Below are positions 44,591 to 52,390 of a stretch of DNA of 64,000 nucleotides, one piece after another (within the stretch, counting starts at the first letter, position 1; each line of letters opens with the position of its first letter). The notes beneath the pieces were generated by a model that was not told where the DNA came from, made no database searches, and saw only the letters and a list, made by a program, of their open reading frames with translations. The stretch spans positions 186,001-250,000 of the forward strand of contig CBDFKU010000018.1 in assembly GCA_965248975.1 (NCBI GenBank). Reading direction: 5' to 3'. The stretch is from CBDFKU01 sp965248975. GTDB taxonomy: Bacteria > Chloroflexota > Dehalococcoidia > Lucifugimonadales > JAGWBF01. The position numbers were made by a program, and so were the translations under genes.

Positions 44591-44769
44591 AGATATCACC
44601 TCTTTGTTTTTTCTCCAGTCGCCCTACCACCGCCCGGGCGCTGGGCTACGTCGACGATTCCCCAGGTCTGCTTTGGTCCTGGTCGTCTTGGACCATTGCG
44701 GAAGCCTGGTCTATGATTATCCCATTCTCTCTGGCCTCTAACCTACGTCATCGACACTCTTTGGTTTAT

Positions 44770-45648
44770 TCATGCCGCCTCCGTCCGCCGTCTCGCAGCT
44801 TGAAGTTCTTCTAGCTTTTCCTGCGCTCTCCCGAATCCACGGGCGGCTGCCGTACATTGCCGTTGGACCTTCTCCATAATCTCCAAGTCGGCTTCGTCGA
44901 ACAGCACTCCGTCGGCTCCTAAATGAGCTGCCCGATCCTCCCACATCCCCTTGGCCCGACCGTAGTCAATTTCAACCTGGTCCCTGACATAGCTCCAGAA
45001 TAGGTCTTCCGAAATCTGGCTTGTTGAGCAGACTTCGTGTATGATCACATCCACGTCGTGCTTGGACATGTTTTGATATGCAGACCACGGCCTCTTCAAC
45101 TTAAGGGTTTTACGGATCTGCAAGTGGAATTTCTTGGTCGCGACATCGAACACGGCGAACCACAAACCGGGACATTCTGACAGTGGATCGTCGTGGTCCA
45201 AAGCCTGGAGCAGCGAACTTAGGAAGTCGGCATCCTGTTTGAGGTCAGAGGTGTACTCCCAGTTACTAGCCTTGCTCTGTCCTTCATAGCGGAAGAGAGA
45301 ACGCTGGTAGTCGGCCTCTTCCCATTCCTTCACGGCGGCGGTTAGGCGCCGTGCCTTTATGGCCCACTGGCAGTCGCTCGCCTGCCGCAAACTCCAGGCG
45401 CATTCGGCCATTTGTTGGACCCAGATCTCCTCTACCATTCCCTGTGGTTTCCGGTCACCCCATATGTCCTGACGAAGTTGCTCGAACTCTCTCCGAGCTT
45501 CCCACCCGAACTCCTCGCCGGCCTTTGGAAGCCCGGCAAAAAGTCCGTGTTTCGTGGCGTTATACTTAGTCCTGGTCGTGTCACGCGGCCCAGTTGAGAG
45601 CTGGGCGTTCCGCCGGTTGGCTTCGATTTTTCGAGTTGATGTCACCAT
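44770..45648 (-). CDS. Hypothetical protein of the NRRNAQ-STGPR type
   Basis: A 292-residue protein. It begins STRKIEANRRNAQLSTGPRDTTRTKYNATKHGLFAG. The phrase ANRRNAQ.STGPR..GK...N..KHGL is found at the start of many unannotated proteins near mobile elements in diverse bacteria. The rest is helical, with several Trp and a charged C-terminus. The ATG at 45648 has AGGAG 8 nt before it; an earlier ATG at 45690 lies inside a terminator-like hairpin and is rejected. No catalytic motif is seen. Confidence 0.6.
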   Translation of the reverse strand: MVTSTRKIEANRRNAQLSTGPRDTTRTKYNATKHGLFAGLPKAGEEFGWEARREFEQLRQDIWGDRKPQGMVEEIWVQQMAECAWSLRQASDCQWAIKARRLTAAVKEWEEADYQRSLFRYEGQSKASNWEYTSDLKQDADFLSSLLQALDHDDPLSECPGLWFAVFDVATKKFHLQIRKTLKLKRPWSAYQNMSKHDVDVIIHEVCSTSQISEDLFWSYVRDQVEIDYGRAKGMWEDRAAHLGADGVLFDEADLEIMEKVQRQCTAAARGFGRAQEKLEELQAARRRTEAA

Positions 45649-45660
45649 CCGTTTTTCTCC

Positions 45661-45704
45661 TAAAAATAAAAATACCGAGTCAGGCTTCACTTCGCTCGAC
45701 TCGG
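45661..45704 (-). terminator. Hairpin and T-run on the minus strand
   Basis: CCGAGTC (45675-45681) pairs with GACTCGG (45698-45704); read on the minus strand it is followed by TATTTTTATTTTT (45674-45662). This is a rho-independent terminator form, placed just before the ribosome site of the 292-residue gene. It could end transcripts from the three upstream genes, or act as an attenuator. The rest of 45705-45960 shows no gene that I trust. Confidence 0.5.
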
Positions 45705-45960
45705 CTCGTACTTAGGGTCCTCTGATGCTGGAACTTAACTCTGCTGGCTAACTATTAACTTTTTCTGATGGGCAACCCATGGCTACCTTGGCTGCTTTTT
45801 CGCCTCCTGGTCTGGCTTAGGCTCTACTGTACTCCTGCTCAGCTCACTGGCTCCGACTATCAACTATTCCGCGCCCAAAAGGCTCTTGATATAATTATTG
45901 CGCAACAGTCGGCGATTTTCAACGGCCAGCGCGCCGCGGTACCGAACGGATCCAGGAACC

Positions 45961-46374
45961 TCACGGGCCCGGCTGCACTTCGGCCTTAGAAGTCCAAGTT
46001 CCTCCCTGCCCAGAACAAAGGCCGCCAGACTCCCTGCGCCCGAGCCTACAGAGCAGCATTAGCGCCAACCTGTGCTTGCACGGGTGACTTTCTCCATGGC
46101 GCAGGTAGTCCGAGCACTGACAGTGCCCTTTTACCACCTCATAATCACGGAGACCGTCCTCTGAACCAACACGGAAGTGGCTTTCCCCCAAAGATACGAT
46201 TGGCCGCAGCAACAACAGGAACGCGGCTTTTTCGAGGCGGGAGGTTAGGCGTGGATTACCTCGGATGGCCTTTTGTACCAACTCGCGAAGCTCGCCGATT
46301 GTTGGTCCGGTCGGCTGCATGGAGGCGAACTCCCTCTCGCTAATCATCGGTTCCTTCAGAGAAAAATCATCCAT
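45961..46374 (-). CDS. SWIM zinc-finger protein
   Basis: A 137-residue protein. The SWIM motif CxCx(n)CxH is clear in the middle: VKGHCQCSDYLRHGESHPCKHRLALMLL (about residues 82-108). SWIM domains bind nucleic acid or protein and are found in Rad51-partner proteins, SNF2 helicases and MuDR transposases. There is no helicase here; the protein is a stand-alone small SWIM. It overlaps the zinc protein gene upstream by 8 nt, so they are co-translated. Confidence 0.7.
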   Translation of the reverse strand: MDDFSLKEPMISEREFASMQPTGPTIGELRELVQKAIRGNPRLTSRLEKAAFLLLLRPIVSLGESHFRVGSEDGLRDYEVVKGHCQCSDYLRHGESHPCKHRLALMLLCRLGRRESGGLCSGQGGTWTSKAEVQPGP

Positions 46375-47137
46375 GACCGTTTCCGGACGTTGCGGTCATC
46401 CAGCTACTGGGTTTGACTCTGGACAGCAATCCGATTTGGTCCAGAAGCCAAAGACCTAAACTTCGGACGTGCTCATCGTTGCTGTCCTGTTCCTGATACA
46501 GAAGTTGCCCGGGTCCTAACAACTGGAGCCGGGCGGTGTCCCATGCCTTGGCTACGCAGCGGCCCATCGCATCTGGTCGTTCTACGTCGACCTTCTCGAA
46601 GAGCAAGACCCCATCCTCCGTCCTTCGCCACGCCTCCTCGAATCGACTCTCCTCCGCATACCCCCACCCGAAGGCGTCACCTTTGGAGGACACAACCGTC
46701 ACTAAAACCCGGCAGCTATCAGTATCCAGAACAGCGAAAACCGCCGGCACTATACCCAGACCTTCAAGCCCCCAGGATCGGGCTTCACCTCTCTCCCTCG
46801 TCCGATCGATTCCACCAGCGTCATCTGCCCCCGGCCCGGTGGGCTCATTTTTGCGCTCCTCCCCTCGACGTTGGGCCTCCTCCTGATAGGCTTCCTTCGA
46901 GGACTCGCGGCCATACCGCCTCAAAACGTACCCCCGTTTCGCGAGCTCTTTGAGGCAAGTATCACCGACAAAATAGTACCGCTGGGAGGCCGTGTCCTTA
47001 ACCCCATAAAGGGTTCGAGGCTGAGTTGACCCACACGCGTCACAGTAGGCGTCGGCCCGGTCTCTCACCGGACGGGACAAGCGCAGCAATTTCTTTCCGC
47101 GGGCGAACTCGTTGAGCTTTTCTTCATACCGGGGCAT
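46367..47137 (-). CDS. CxxC-type zinc protein of unknown function
   Basis: A 256-residue protein that I do not recognise. Residues 28-65 have AYCDACGSTQPRTLYGVKDTASQRYYFVGDTCLKEL, a CxxC pair with a later Cys that could hold zinc. A charged linker (about 75-115) follows, then a beta-rich region (LGIVPAVFAVLDTDSCRVLVTVVSSKGDAFGWGYAEESRFEEAWRRT). GAGGAGG is 7-8 nt before the ATG at 47137. The start lies 73 nt inside the end of the HNH gene. Confidence 0.6.
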   Translation of the reverse strand: MPRYEEKLNEFARGKKLLRLSRPVRDRADAYCDACGSTQPRTLYGVKDTASQRYYFVGDTCLKELAKRGYVLRRYGRESSKEAYQEEAQRRGEERKNEPTGPGADDAGGIDRTRERGEARSWGLEGLGIVPAVFAVLDTDSCRVLVTVVSSKGDAFGWGYAEESRFEEAWRRTEDGVLLFEKVDVERPDAMGRCVAKAWDTARLQLLGPGQLLYQEQDSNDEHVRSLGLWLLDQIGLLSRVKPSSWMTATSGNGHG

Positions 47138-48075
47138 TTCAATACCTCCTCGTCATTTGGGTTCGTTTCGTAAAAAACCTTCTCGCGAAATTCACATTCT
47201 GTACAGTCACGAAACCCGACGGGTTTGCCCGCACGCACACATTGGAGCTTAACCCAAGGACAAGCCCAGCTCTCTGACATCGTCAAGTTATTGGTCGCTT
47301 CTCGCTCTCCCTGGGCATCTCCAATTCCCTGAATCAGGCGAGCCAGTAGTATGTCCCGCCGAAACGCCGCGACGGAGTATCTGGGATCCTCCATCTTCCG
47401 GTCTTGGGCGTAGGCGAGCCACTGCTCTGGATCTTTCGTCTCAGTCGCCGCCAACACGTACCAACTGGGCTCATCGAGGATAATGGCGTCAATATTGACG
47501 CTTTCTCCGTCACCATGTCGGGCAAAGAACACCTTCCAGACCAGAGCGTACTTTTGAGCCTGACGGGGACCAATTTCGAATCGTCGCGCTATGGCTTCCA
47601 GGGTCCTGTCTCCGTGGATGCTCCGGTTTTGGGCTTCGTACAAGATGGCGGCCTGTATTAACCAGGACCGCTTTCCGAAAGAGCTGGCGTAGCTAAACGC
47701 CTCGACAAGTTCATCGTCTCTAAGATACGGCAACGCCTGGAGGAGTTTGGCGAGAGTGTCCTGAGTCAGGTTGAGGGTCTCGAATAAGGAAGGGGCATTC
47801 ACGCTTGGGTCATGGAGGGGCCGCATTATCTGGTCTCCGGTCTTGCTATCGAAGAGGCGGATTCCTTCCTCTTCGGAACGTACCAGCAGCCAACGCCCTT
47901 CGTGGATGTGTCGATGGCAAGCTCGGCACAGCGTTATTAGATTGGATTCGTCAAGCACCCTTGGATCTTTGCTTCCGCCCATACCACGTGGTGCGATGTG
48001 ATGCCGATCAAGGCCATTTCCCCCACCGCATATCTGGCAAGACAACTGTATATCATCATTATCGATTATCGTCAT
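47065..48075 (-). CDS. HNH endonuclease-domain protein
   Basis: A 336-residue protein. The first 60 residues are an HNH nuclease: CQICGGGNGLDRHHIAPRGMGGSKDP...NLITLCRACHRHIHEG, with the two CxxC zinc pairs, the HH catalytic pair and the final H. Residues 100-240 are helical and contain ARRFEIGPRQAQKYALVWKVFF, an HTH resembling those of ParB-like or replication-regulator proteins. The end is cysteine-rich (CPWVKLQCVRAG...DCTECEFR...CCACPVR), possibly a metal cluster. First gene of the five-gene cluster. The combination is unusual for a stand-alone homing nuclease. Confidence 0.7.
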   Translation of the reverse strand: MTIIDNDDIQLSCQICGGGNGLDRHHIAPRGMGGSKDPRVLDESNLITLCRACHRHIHEGRWLLVRSEEEGIRLFDSKTGDQIMRPLHDPSVNAPSLFETLNLTQDTLAKLLQALPYLRDDELVEAFSYASSFGKRSWLIQAAILYEAQNRSIHGDRTLEAIARRFEIGPRQAQKYALVWKVFFARHGDGESVNIDAIILDEPSWYVLAATETKDPEQWLAYAQDRKMEDPRYSVAAFRRDILLARLIQGIGDAQGEREATNNLTMSESWACPWVKLQCVRAGKPVGFRDCTECEFREKVFYETNPNDEEVLKCPGMKKSSTSSPAERNCCACPVR

Positions 48076-48163
48076 AGATTATCACTGTTAGCAACCAGCA
48101 AAAGTGGGACTGCGATAATCTTTACCGGGCCTCCTTAGCTCGGGTCTGACCCGAAGTGGGACC

Positions 48164-48329
48164 GGCGCAGTGCCTTGAATGTGATCTGTCGACCTCGTTC
48201 TCAAGGTGGCCCAACCCCCACCGACCAGGTGAGCAGTGACCTTATAGGAGCCTGGCCATAGGTCCCGTCGCAGTCCTGTCCTCTCTCCTGGCCGTTCGTA
48301 GCCATCTCACTCAAGAACAGGAGGAAGCG
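48164..48329 (+). ncRNA. Candidate bridge RNA of the IS110 element
   Basis: IS110 transposases use a bridge RNA encoded in the long non-coding end to pair donor and target DNA. The about 166 nt between the left core repeat and the GTG start have no gene and contain GGAGCCTGGCC (48247-48257) facing CTCTCCTGGCC, plus TTATAGGAGC, which returns near the right end as CTATAGGAGC (49413-49422). Length and position fit; the fold and loop pairing were not computed. Confidence 0.4.
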
Positions 48330-49409
48330 GTGACGACTAGTGGTAACTTAGATGGTGTTGCCAGGGTGATCGTTGGAGTGGACACACATCTGGACGAACA
48401 CGTGGCTGTAGCAATCGACCACCATGGCGCACGGCTGGGTGAATACCGGCTGGCGACCACAGCCAAGGGTTACAAAGGCCTGGAGAGCTGGGCTATCGGC
48501 CTGGGCGGGGTCGCTACCTTTGGCATCGAAGGTACGGGCTCATATGGAGTGGGGTTGGCTCGACACCTTGCTCGGTGTGGCCACAAAGTTATCGAGGTCA
48601 ACCGACCAGACAGGTCCACACGCCGTAGACTGGGCAAAAGCGACCCTCTCGATGCTGAAATGGCTGCACGATCCGTTCTCGCTGGGGTGGCCCGGGAGTC
48701 TCCCAAATCAGGTGTGGACAAGGTAGAGATGATCCGGGTTCTCAAGATCACCAAGGACTCTGGGATGAAGGCCCGCACCCAGGCCATGAACCAGATGAAA
48801 GCCCTTGTGGTCACCGCACCTGTTGAATTGCGGGAGGATTTGGACGGACTGAATGCACGGAGGCTTGTGGACCGCTGCCGTAGCTTCCGCCCGGGTCGAT
48901 TGGCGACGCCGACAGCTGCGGCCAAGCATGCACTTCGGTTACTTGCCCGTCGTCACAGCCATCTCACCTACGAGATCGAAGGTATCGACAAGGAGCTGGT
49001 CCGGCTCACCGCGGAGACTGCGCCGGCATTGGTCCACACCTTCGGAGTCGGAGCAGACACCGCAGCCACGCTTCTCGTTACTGCCGGCAGCAATCCCGAG
49101 CGACTGAGGTCGGAGTCCGCCTTCGCCGCCCTGTGCGGAGTAAACCCCATCCTTGCCTCTTCAGGCAAGACCAACCGCCATCGATTGAATCGCGGAGGCG
49201 ATCGACACGCCAATGCCGCACTCTATCGCGTTGTCCTTGTGCGACTCCGCCACGACGAGCGGACGAGGGAATATATGCAGCGTCGTACGAGAGAGGGGAT
49301 GACAAAGCCTGAGATCATCCGCTGTCTCAAACGCTACGTTGCTCGTCAGGTCTTTGCCATCTTGAGTGAGTTGGGACGTAAGAACCTGGCCTTACCAGCA
49401 GCTGCTTGA
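48330..49409 (+). CDS. IS110-family transposase
   Basis: A 359-residue recombinase with an N-terminal RuvC-like DEDD domain (IVGVDTHLDEHVAVA, IEGTGSYGVGLARHL, KSDPLDAEMAAR) and the C-terminal Tnp_20 domain (TFGVGADTAATLLVTAGSNPERLRSESAFAALCGVNPILASSGKTNRHRLNRGGDRHAN), which carries the catalytic serine. The length is normal and no frameshift is seen. The GTG start has AGGAGG upstream. Likely active. Confidence 0.92.
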   Translation: MTTSGNLDGVARVIVGVDTHLDEHVAVAIDHHGARLGEYRLATTAKGYKGLESWAIGLGGVATFGIEGTGSYGVGLARHLARCGHKVIEVNRPDRSTRRRLGKSDPLDAEMAARSVLAGVARESPKSGVDKVEMIRVLKITKDSGMKARTQAMNQMKALVVTAPVELREDLDGLNARRLVDRCRSFRPGRLATPTAAAKHALRLLARRHSHLTYEIEGIDKELVRLTAETAPALVHTFGVGADTAATLLVTAGSNPERLRSESAFAALCGVNPILASSGKTNRHRLNRGGDRHANAALYRVVLVRLRHDERTREYMQRRTREGMTKPEIIRCLKRYVARQVFAILSELGRKNLALPAAA

Positions 49410-49575
49410 CATCTATAGGAGCATCACATTGGGACCCGAGAGATCAGGTGCTGGATGGGGGTCTGGTGAGCTCTCTGAGGGCCCTGTTATAGCGTCTGCG
49501 GTTTTGGATGGTTTTGGCCTTCACCTCCTTGTATCTTGGTTTGGGTGTGTAACAATCACTTCACTTAGGTGGATC

Positions 49576-49642
49576 GGGGTGCGGCAGACCGGTTTCTCCT
49601 TGGTTATGGAAGACCGCCAGAAAGCGAGGGTCGCCGCACCCC
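49576..49642 (+). ncRNA. Hairpin leader of the second IS110; candidate bridge RNA
   Basis: GGGGTGCGGC (49576-49585) is perfectly complementary to GCCGCACCCC (49633-49642) around 47 nt. It is about 85 nt upstream of the second IS110 transposase. The whole 49437-49725 gap belongs to the ends of the two IS110 elements. As a bridge RNA it is only a guess. Confidence 0.3.
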
Positions 49643-49725
49643 TTCCGAATAGAGCCCGAACAGTTGCCTGGGCCAACCAAGCCCGCATCTTGCAAGGACG
49701 GGCCAATAATTCGCAGGAGGTGCTC

Positions 49726-50687
49726 GTGGAGCAAGAATCGATCTACGTAGGCATTGATGTAGCCAAGGCCCAGGTGGACGTCGCAGTCCGTCCTACGGAC
49801 GACAGATGGGAGGTTTCCCATGACGAGACAGGAGTCCGGCAGCTGGTCTCCCAGCTGAAGGCCCTTGAACCGGTCATGGTGTTGCTGAGGCTTCGGGCGG
49901 CTTGGAAGTGCCGCTGGTGGCTGCCTTGGCAGCCGACGCGGTGCCTGTGGTCGTCGTCAACCCCCGCCAGGTGCGGGACTTCGCCAGGGCCACCGGGAAG
50001 CTGGCCAAGACCGACGCTCTGGACGCGGCGGTTCTGGCTCACTTCGCCGAAGCGGTTCGTCCACCCGTGCGCCCTCTGCGAGACGCCGAGACCCAGGCCC
50101 TTAACTCCCTGGCTGCCCGCAGGCACCAGGTGATGACCATGCTGGTCTCGGAGAAGAACCGCTTGAGCGCCGCCGCCATCGCCGTCCGTCCCCGCATCGA
50201 GGCCCACATTGCATGGCTGGAGCGAGAGCTGGACGACCTGGATGAGGGACTGCGGCAGACTCTCCGCCAGAGTCCCGTATGGCGAGAGAAGGATGACCTC
50301 CTGCGCACCGTTCCCGGCGTGGGAGAACAAGTCTCCATCTCTCTCCTGGCCTATCTGCCGGAGCTGGGCACGCTGGACCGCCGGCAGATCGCCGCCCTGG
50401 TAGGGGTGGCTCCCTTCAACCGGGACAGCGGCACCCTGCGGGGCAAACGCACCGTCTGGGGTGGACGCGCCCGCATCCGCGCCGCCCTGTACATGGGAGC
50501 GCTGGTTGCCAGTCGCTTCAACCCTGTTATCAGGGACTTCTACCAGCGGCTGCTGGCCGCTGGTAAGCCCAAGAAGCTGGCCCTCACAGCCTGCATGCGC
50601 AAGCTGCTCGTTATCCTCAACTCCATGCTCAAGCATCGCTCACCCTGGCGCGACCTGACTCCGGCAGTCGCCGGTCATTCCTCTTGA
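49726..50687 (+). pseudogene. Second IS110-family transposase, frameshifted
   Basis: The N-terminal part (IYVGIDVAKAQVDVAVRPT...LKALEPVMVLL) is in one frame and the rest, from EVPLVAALAADAVPVVVVNPRQVRDFARATGKLAKTDALDAAVLAHF to the Tnp_20 domain (LLRTVPGVGEQVSISLLAYLPELG...GVAPFNRDSGTLRGKRTVWGGRARIRAALYMGALV), is in another. At about 49887 the sequence CTGAGGC needs one more G to read LLEASGGLEVP, so a single-base deletion breaks the gene. It differs strongly from the first IS110 and is not a copy of it. The GTG 49726 start has AGGAGG 5 nt upstream. Confidence 0.85.
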
Positions 50688-50690
50688 CTT

Positions 50691-51010
50691 TCAAGACAGT
50701 TGCTTTCTGCGTTGTAGGATCTCTTGCCGTCTTCCCTTGAGCACGTCAGATGGTGTCACGTTGGCCAGGGCCTTGTGATAGCGCCGGTAGTTGTAGTAGC
50801 TGACGAACGCCGCGATAGCCGCATCGAGGTCAGAGGGCAACTCATAGGGCACCTGGTTTACGTCCCGTTTGATGCTCTGGTGGTAGCGCTCCAGCTTCCC
50901 GTTGGTCTGAGGGTGGAAAGGGGTTGCCAGGATGTGCTTGATGCCAACCATACCCAGGTAGTCCCTGAATGCCCTCGAGACATAGCCCGGGCCGTTGTCA
51001 CTCAGCAGCC
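50691..51010 (-). pseudogene. IS3-type transposase, 3' part, split by an IS630
   Basis: Integrase core (rve) sequence RLLSDNGPGYVSRAFRDYLGMVGIKHILATPFHPQTNGKLERYHQSIKRD, with the second catalytic Asp and the Glu in NGKLERYH, ending ...LQRRKQLS. The upstream part of the same gene is at 52238-52390, on the other side of the IS630. The C-terminus is shorter than usual and ends where the second IS110 finishes, which suggests it was also cut there. Confidence 0.85.
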
Positions 51011-52142
51011 TAGTACTCAGTCAACCTGTGATTTGAAGGATATAGCCGATGGAGTTTCGCCCTAGCATCTTGGGTGTTGAAGCGCCAATGGATAGAGGCT
51101 CGGGCGGCGTTTCGCTCCCCCTCCAGGGCCTGAATTTCTCGGCGGAGGGCAGCCTCATCGGGGACACGCCTCCTCAGGCAAGATCGGGCCAGGACGCTGA
51201 ACTCGATCTCCGCCATGTTGAGCCAACTGCCGTGTTTGGGGGTGTGGTGGAACTCCAGCCGCTTTACGATACGCCGGGCCTCAGGGGCAGGAAAGGCCTC
51301 GTACAGGGAAGCCGGGCGATGAGTGTTCAGGTTATCCAGAACAACTCGCACCACCGGGGCCTCCGGGTAGGCCTCATCCACCAACCAACGCATCTGACGG
51401 GCGAAGTCCTGCTGGGTCCGCCGCTGGGTGATGGCCACGTGTCTCCAGCCCTGCAGCGGCTCGCAGGTCAGGAACAGGTTCCGGGTGCCCTCCCTTCGGT
51501 ACTCGTAGTCCTGTCGCCGCGGCTGTCCCGGCTTCGCTGGGAGGGGCGGCCGTGGCTCGCTCAACAGCTGAGTCGAGGTCTCGTCAAAGCAGACCACCGG
51601 CCGCCGGGGGTCATAGGGCTCGGCATACAGGTCCAGCACATCCTCCATGGCTGCCACAAAGTCGGCGCTCACCTTAGGAATACACCATTCCTTCTTCTGC
51701 CACGGCTTAAGAACGTTTTTTTGAGCCGCTTGCGGATGCCTTCATGGGACATGGAGGGCACCAACCCTAGCTCTACCACTTTCCCGGCCAACAGCCGCAG
51801 GGTCCAGTGGTCGTGGCCCTCCGGCGCGGCGCTGCAGGCCAGGGCGATGAGGTGGGCCTCTCCCTTGTCGTCCAGCTTCCTCCGTGGCCTGGGCCTGGGC
51901 CTTTCCAGCAAAGCCCCCTTCATGCCCTCTTCAGCGAAACGCCGCTTGATGCGGAACACTGTGCCTACGGAGACGTCCAAGGCCTCAGACACCTTGGGAG
52001 CCTTCCAACCCTCATCGCTCTTTAGTAGAATCCTCGCCCGGGTCATCACACGAGCCCGGCTCTTCCCACTTCGAATCAATTGCTGGAGTTGTTCCCGGTC
52101 TTCCTGGTCCAAGCGCACCCTATACTTTTCCCGTCGTCCCAT
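51010..52142 (-). CDS. IS630 transposase, expressed by -1 frameshift
   Basis: The first reading frame (52142 to about 51716) encodes the HTH part: REKYRVRLDQEDREQLQQLIRSGKS...VSEALDVSVGTVFRIKRRFAEEG. At a run of seven A (minus strand; 51716-51722) the correct continuation KNVLKPWQKKEWCIPKVSADFVAAMEDVL lies in the -1 frame. That frame carries the DDE core: VVCFDETSTQLL, VVLDNLNTHRP, HGSWLNMAEIEF. The stop codon TAG uses the TA next to the right-hand IR. Frameshifting on A runs is known in the IS630 family, so this is probably regulated rather than broken. The full product would be about 377 residues. Confidence 0.82.
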
Positions 52143-52235
52143 CACTGCCACCCCTTGGGTAGATTCTGTCTTCCCAAAGGGTAGCAACTTTGAGTGATTT
52201 CTTAAATAATTACCAACACCGAGTTGACTGAGTAC
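51013..52235 (-). mobile_element. IS630-family insertion sequence
   Basis: Ends are the inverted repeats GTACTCAGTCAAC (51013-51025) and GTTGACTGAGTAC (52223-52235), 13 bp and perfect, each flanked by the TA dinucleotide that IS630/Tc1-type elements duplicate (51011-51012; 52236-52237). The length is about 1.22 kb. It sits in an IS3-type transposase gene. Removing it and one TA rejoins that gene in frame as VTDRTRLLSDNGPGY. Confidence 0.93.
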
Positions 52236-52237
52236 TA

Positions 52238-52390
52238 GTGCGGTCTGTGACTGGAACTTGATCCATGCCGGTCCTGTCCACAGCATCCTGGACCACCTCG
52301 ATGAAGGAGTCGGCCGTCATGTCTTCCTGGAGCCTGTGAGCCAGGATGAAGCGGGAGTAGTCGTCCATCACGGTCACCAGGTAGTAGTAG
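52238..52390 (-). pseudogene. IS3-type transposase, 5' part, cut by an IS1182
   Basis: Reads GYYYLVTVMDDYSRFILAHRLQEDMTADSFIEVVQDAVDRTGMDQVPVTDRT, with the first catalytic Asp in MDDYSRF. It joins in frame to 50691-51010 when the IS630 is removed. Its upstream end stops at the left end of the IS1182; the missing N-terminal part is not found beyond that element. Confidence 0.85.

Larger units (their letters stand above)
48157..49436 (+). mobile_element. IS110-family insertion sequence, apparently complete
   Basis: The transposase is intact. TGGGACC is found at 48157-48163, about 170 nt before the start codon, and at 49430-49436, 21 nt after the stop. IS110 elements lack terminal inverted repeats and leave a short core at both ends; this direct repeat fits that pattern and gives an element of about 1.27 kb with a long left and a short right non-coding end, as expected. 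Joined flanks would read CTCGGGTC...GACCCGAG, a hairpin-like target. The exact boundaries are inferred. Confidence 0.6.

Noticed and set aside
45768..45989. 73-residue plus-strand frame with hydrophobic start
   Set aside because: No ribosome site, no family, and it overlaps the end of the SWIM gene; the composition looks like chance.
43985..48075. Intact prophage
   Set aside because: Only a small-terminase-like gene is present; no portal, capsid, tail, lysis or integrase gene is seen nearby.
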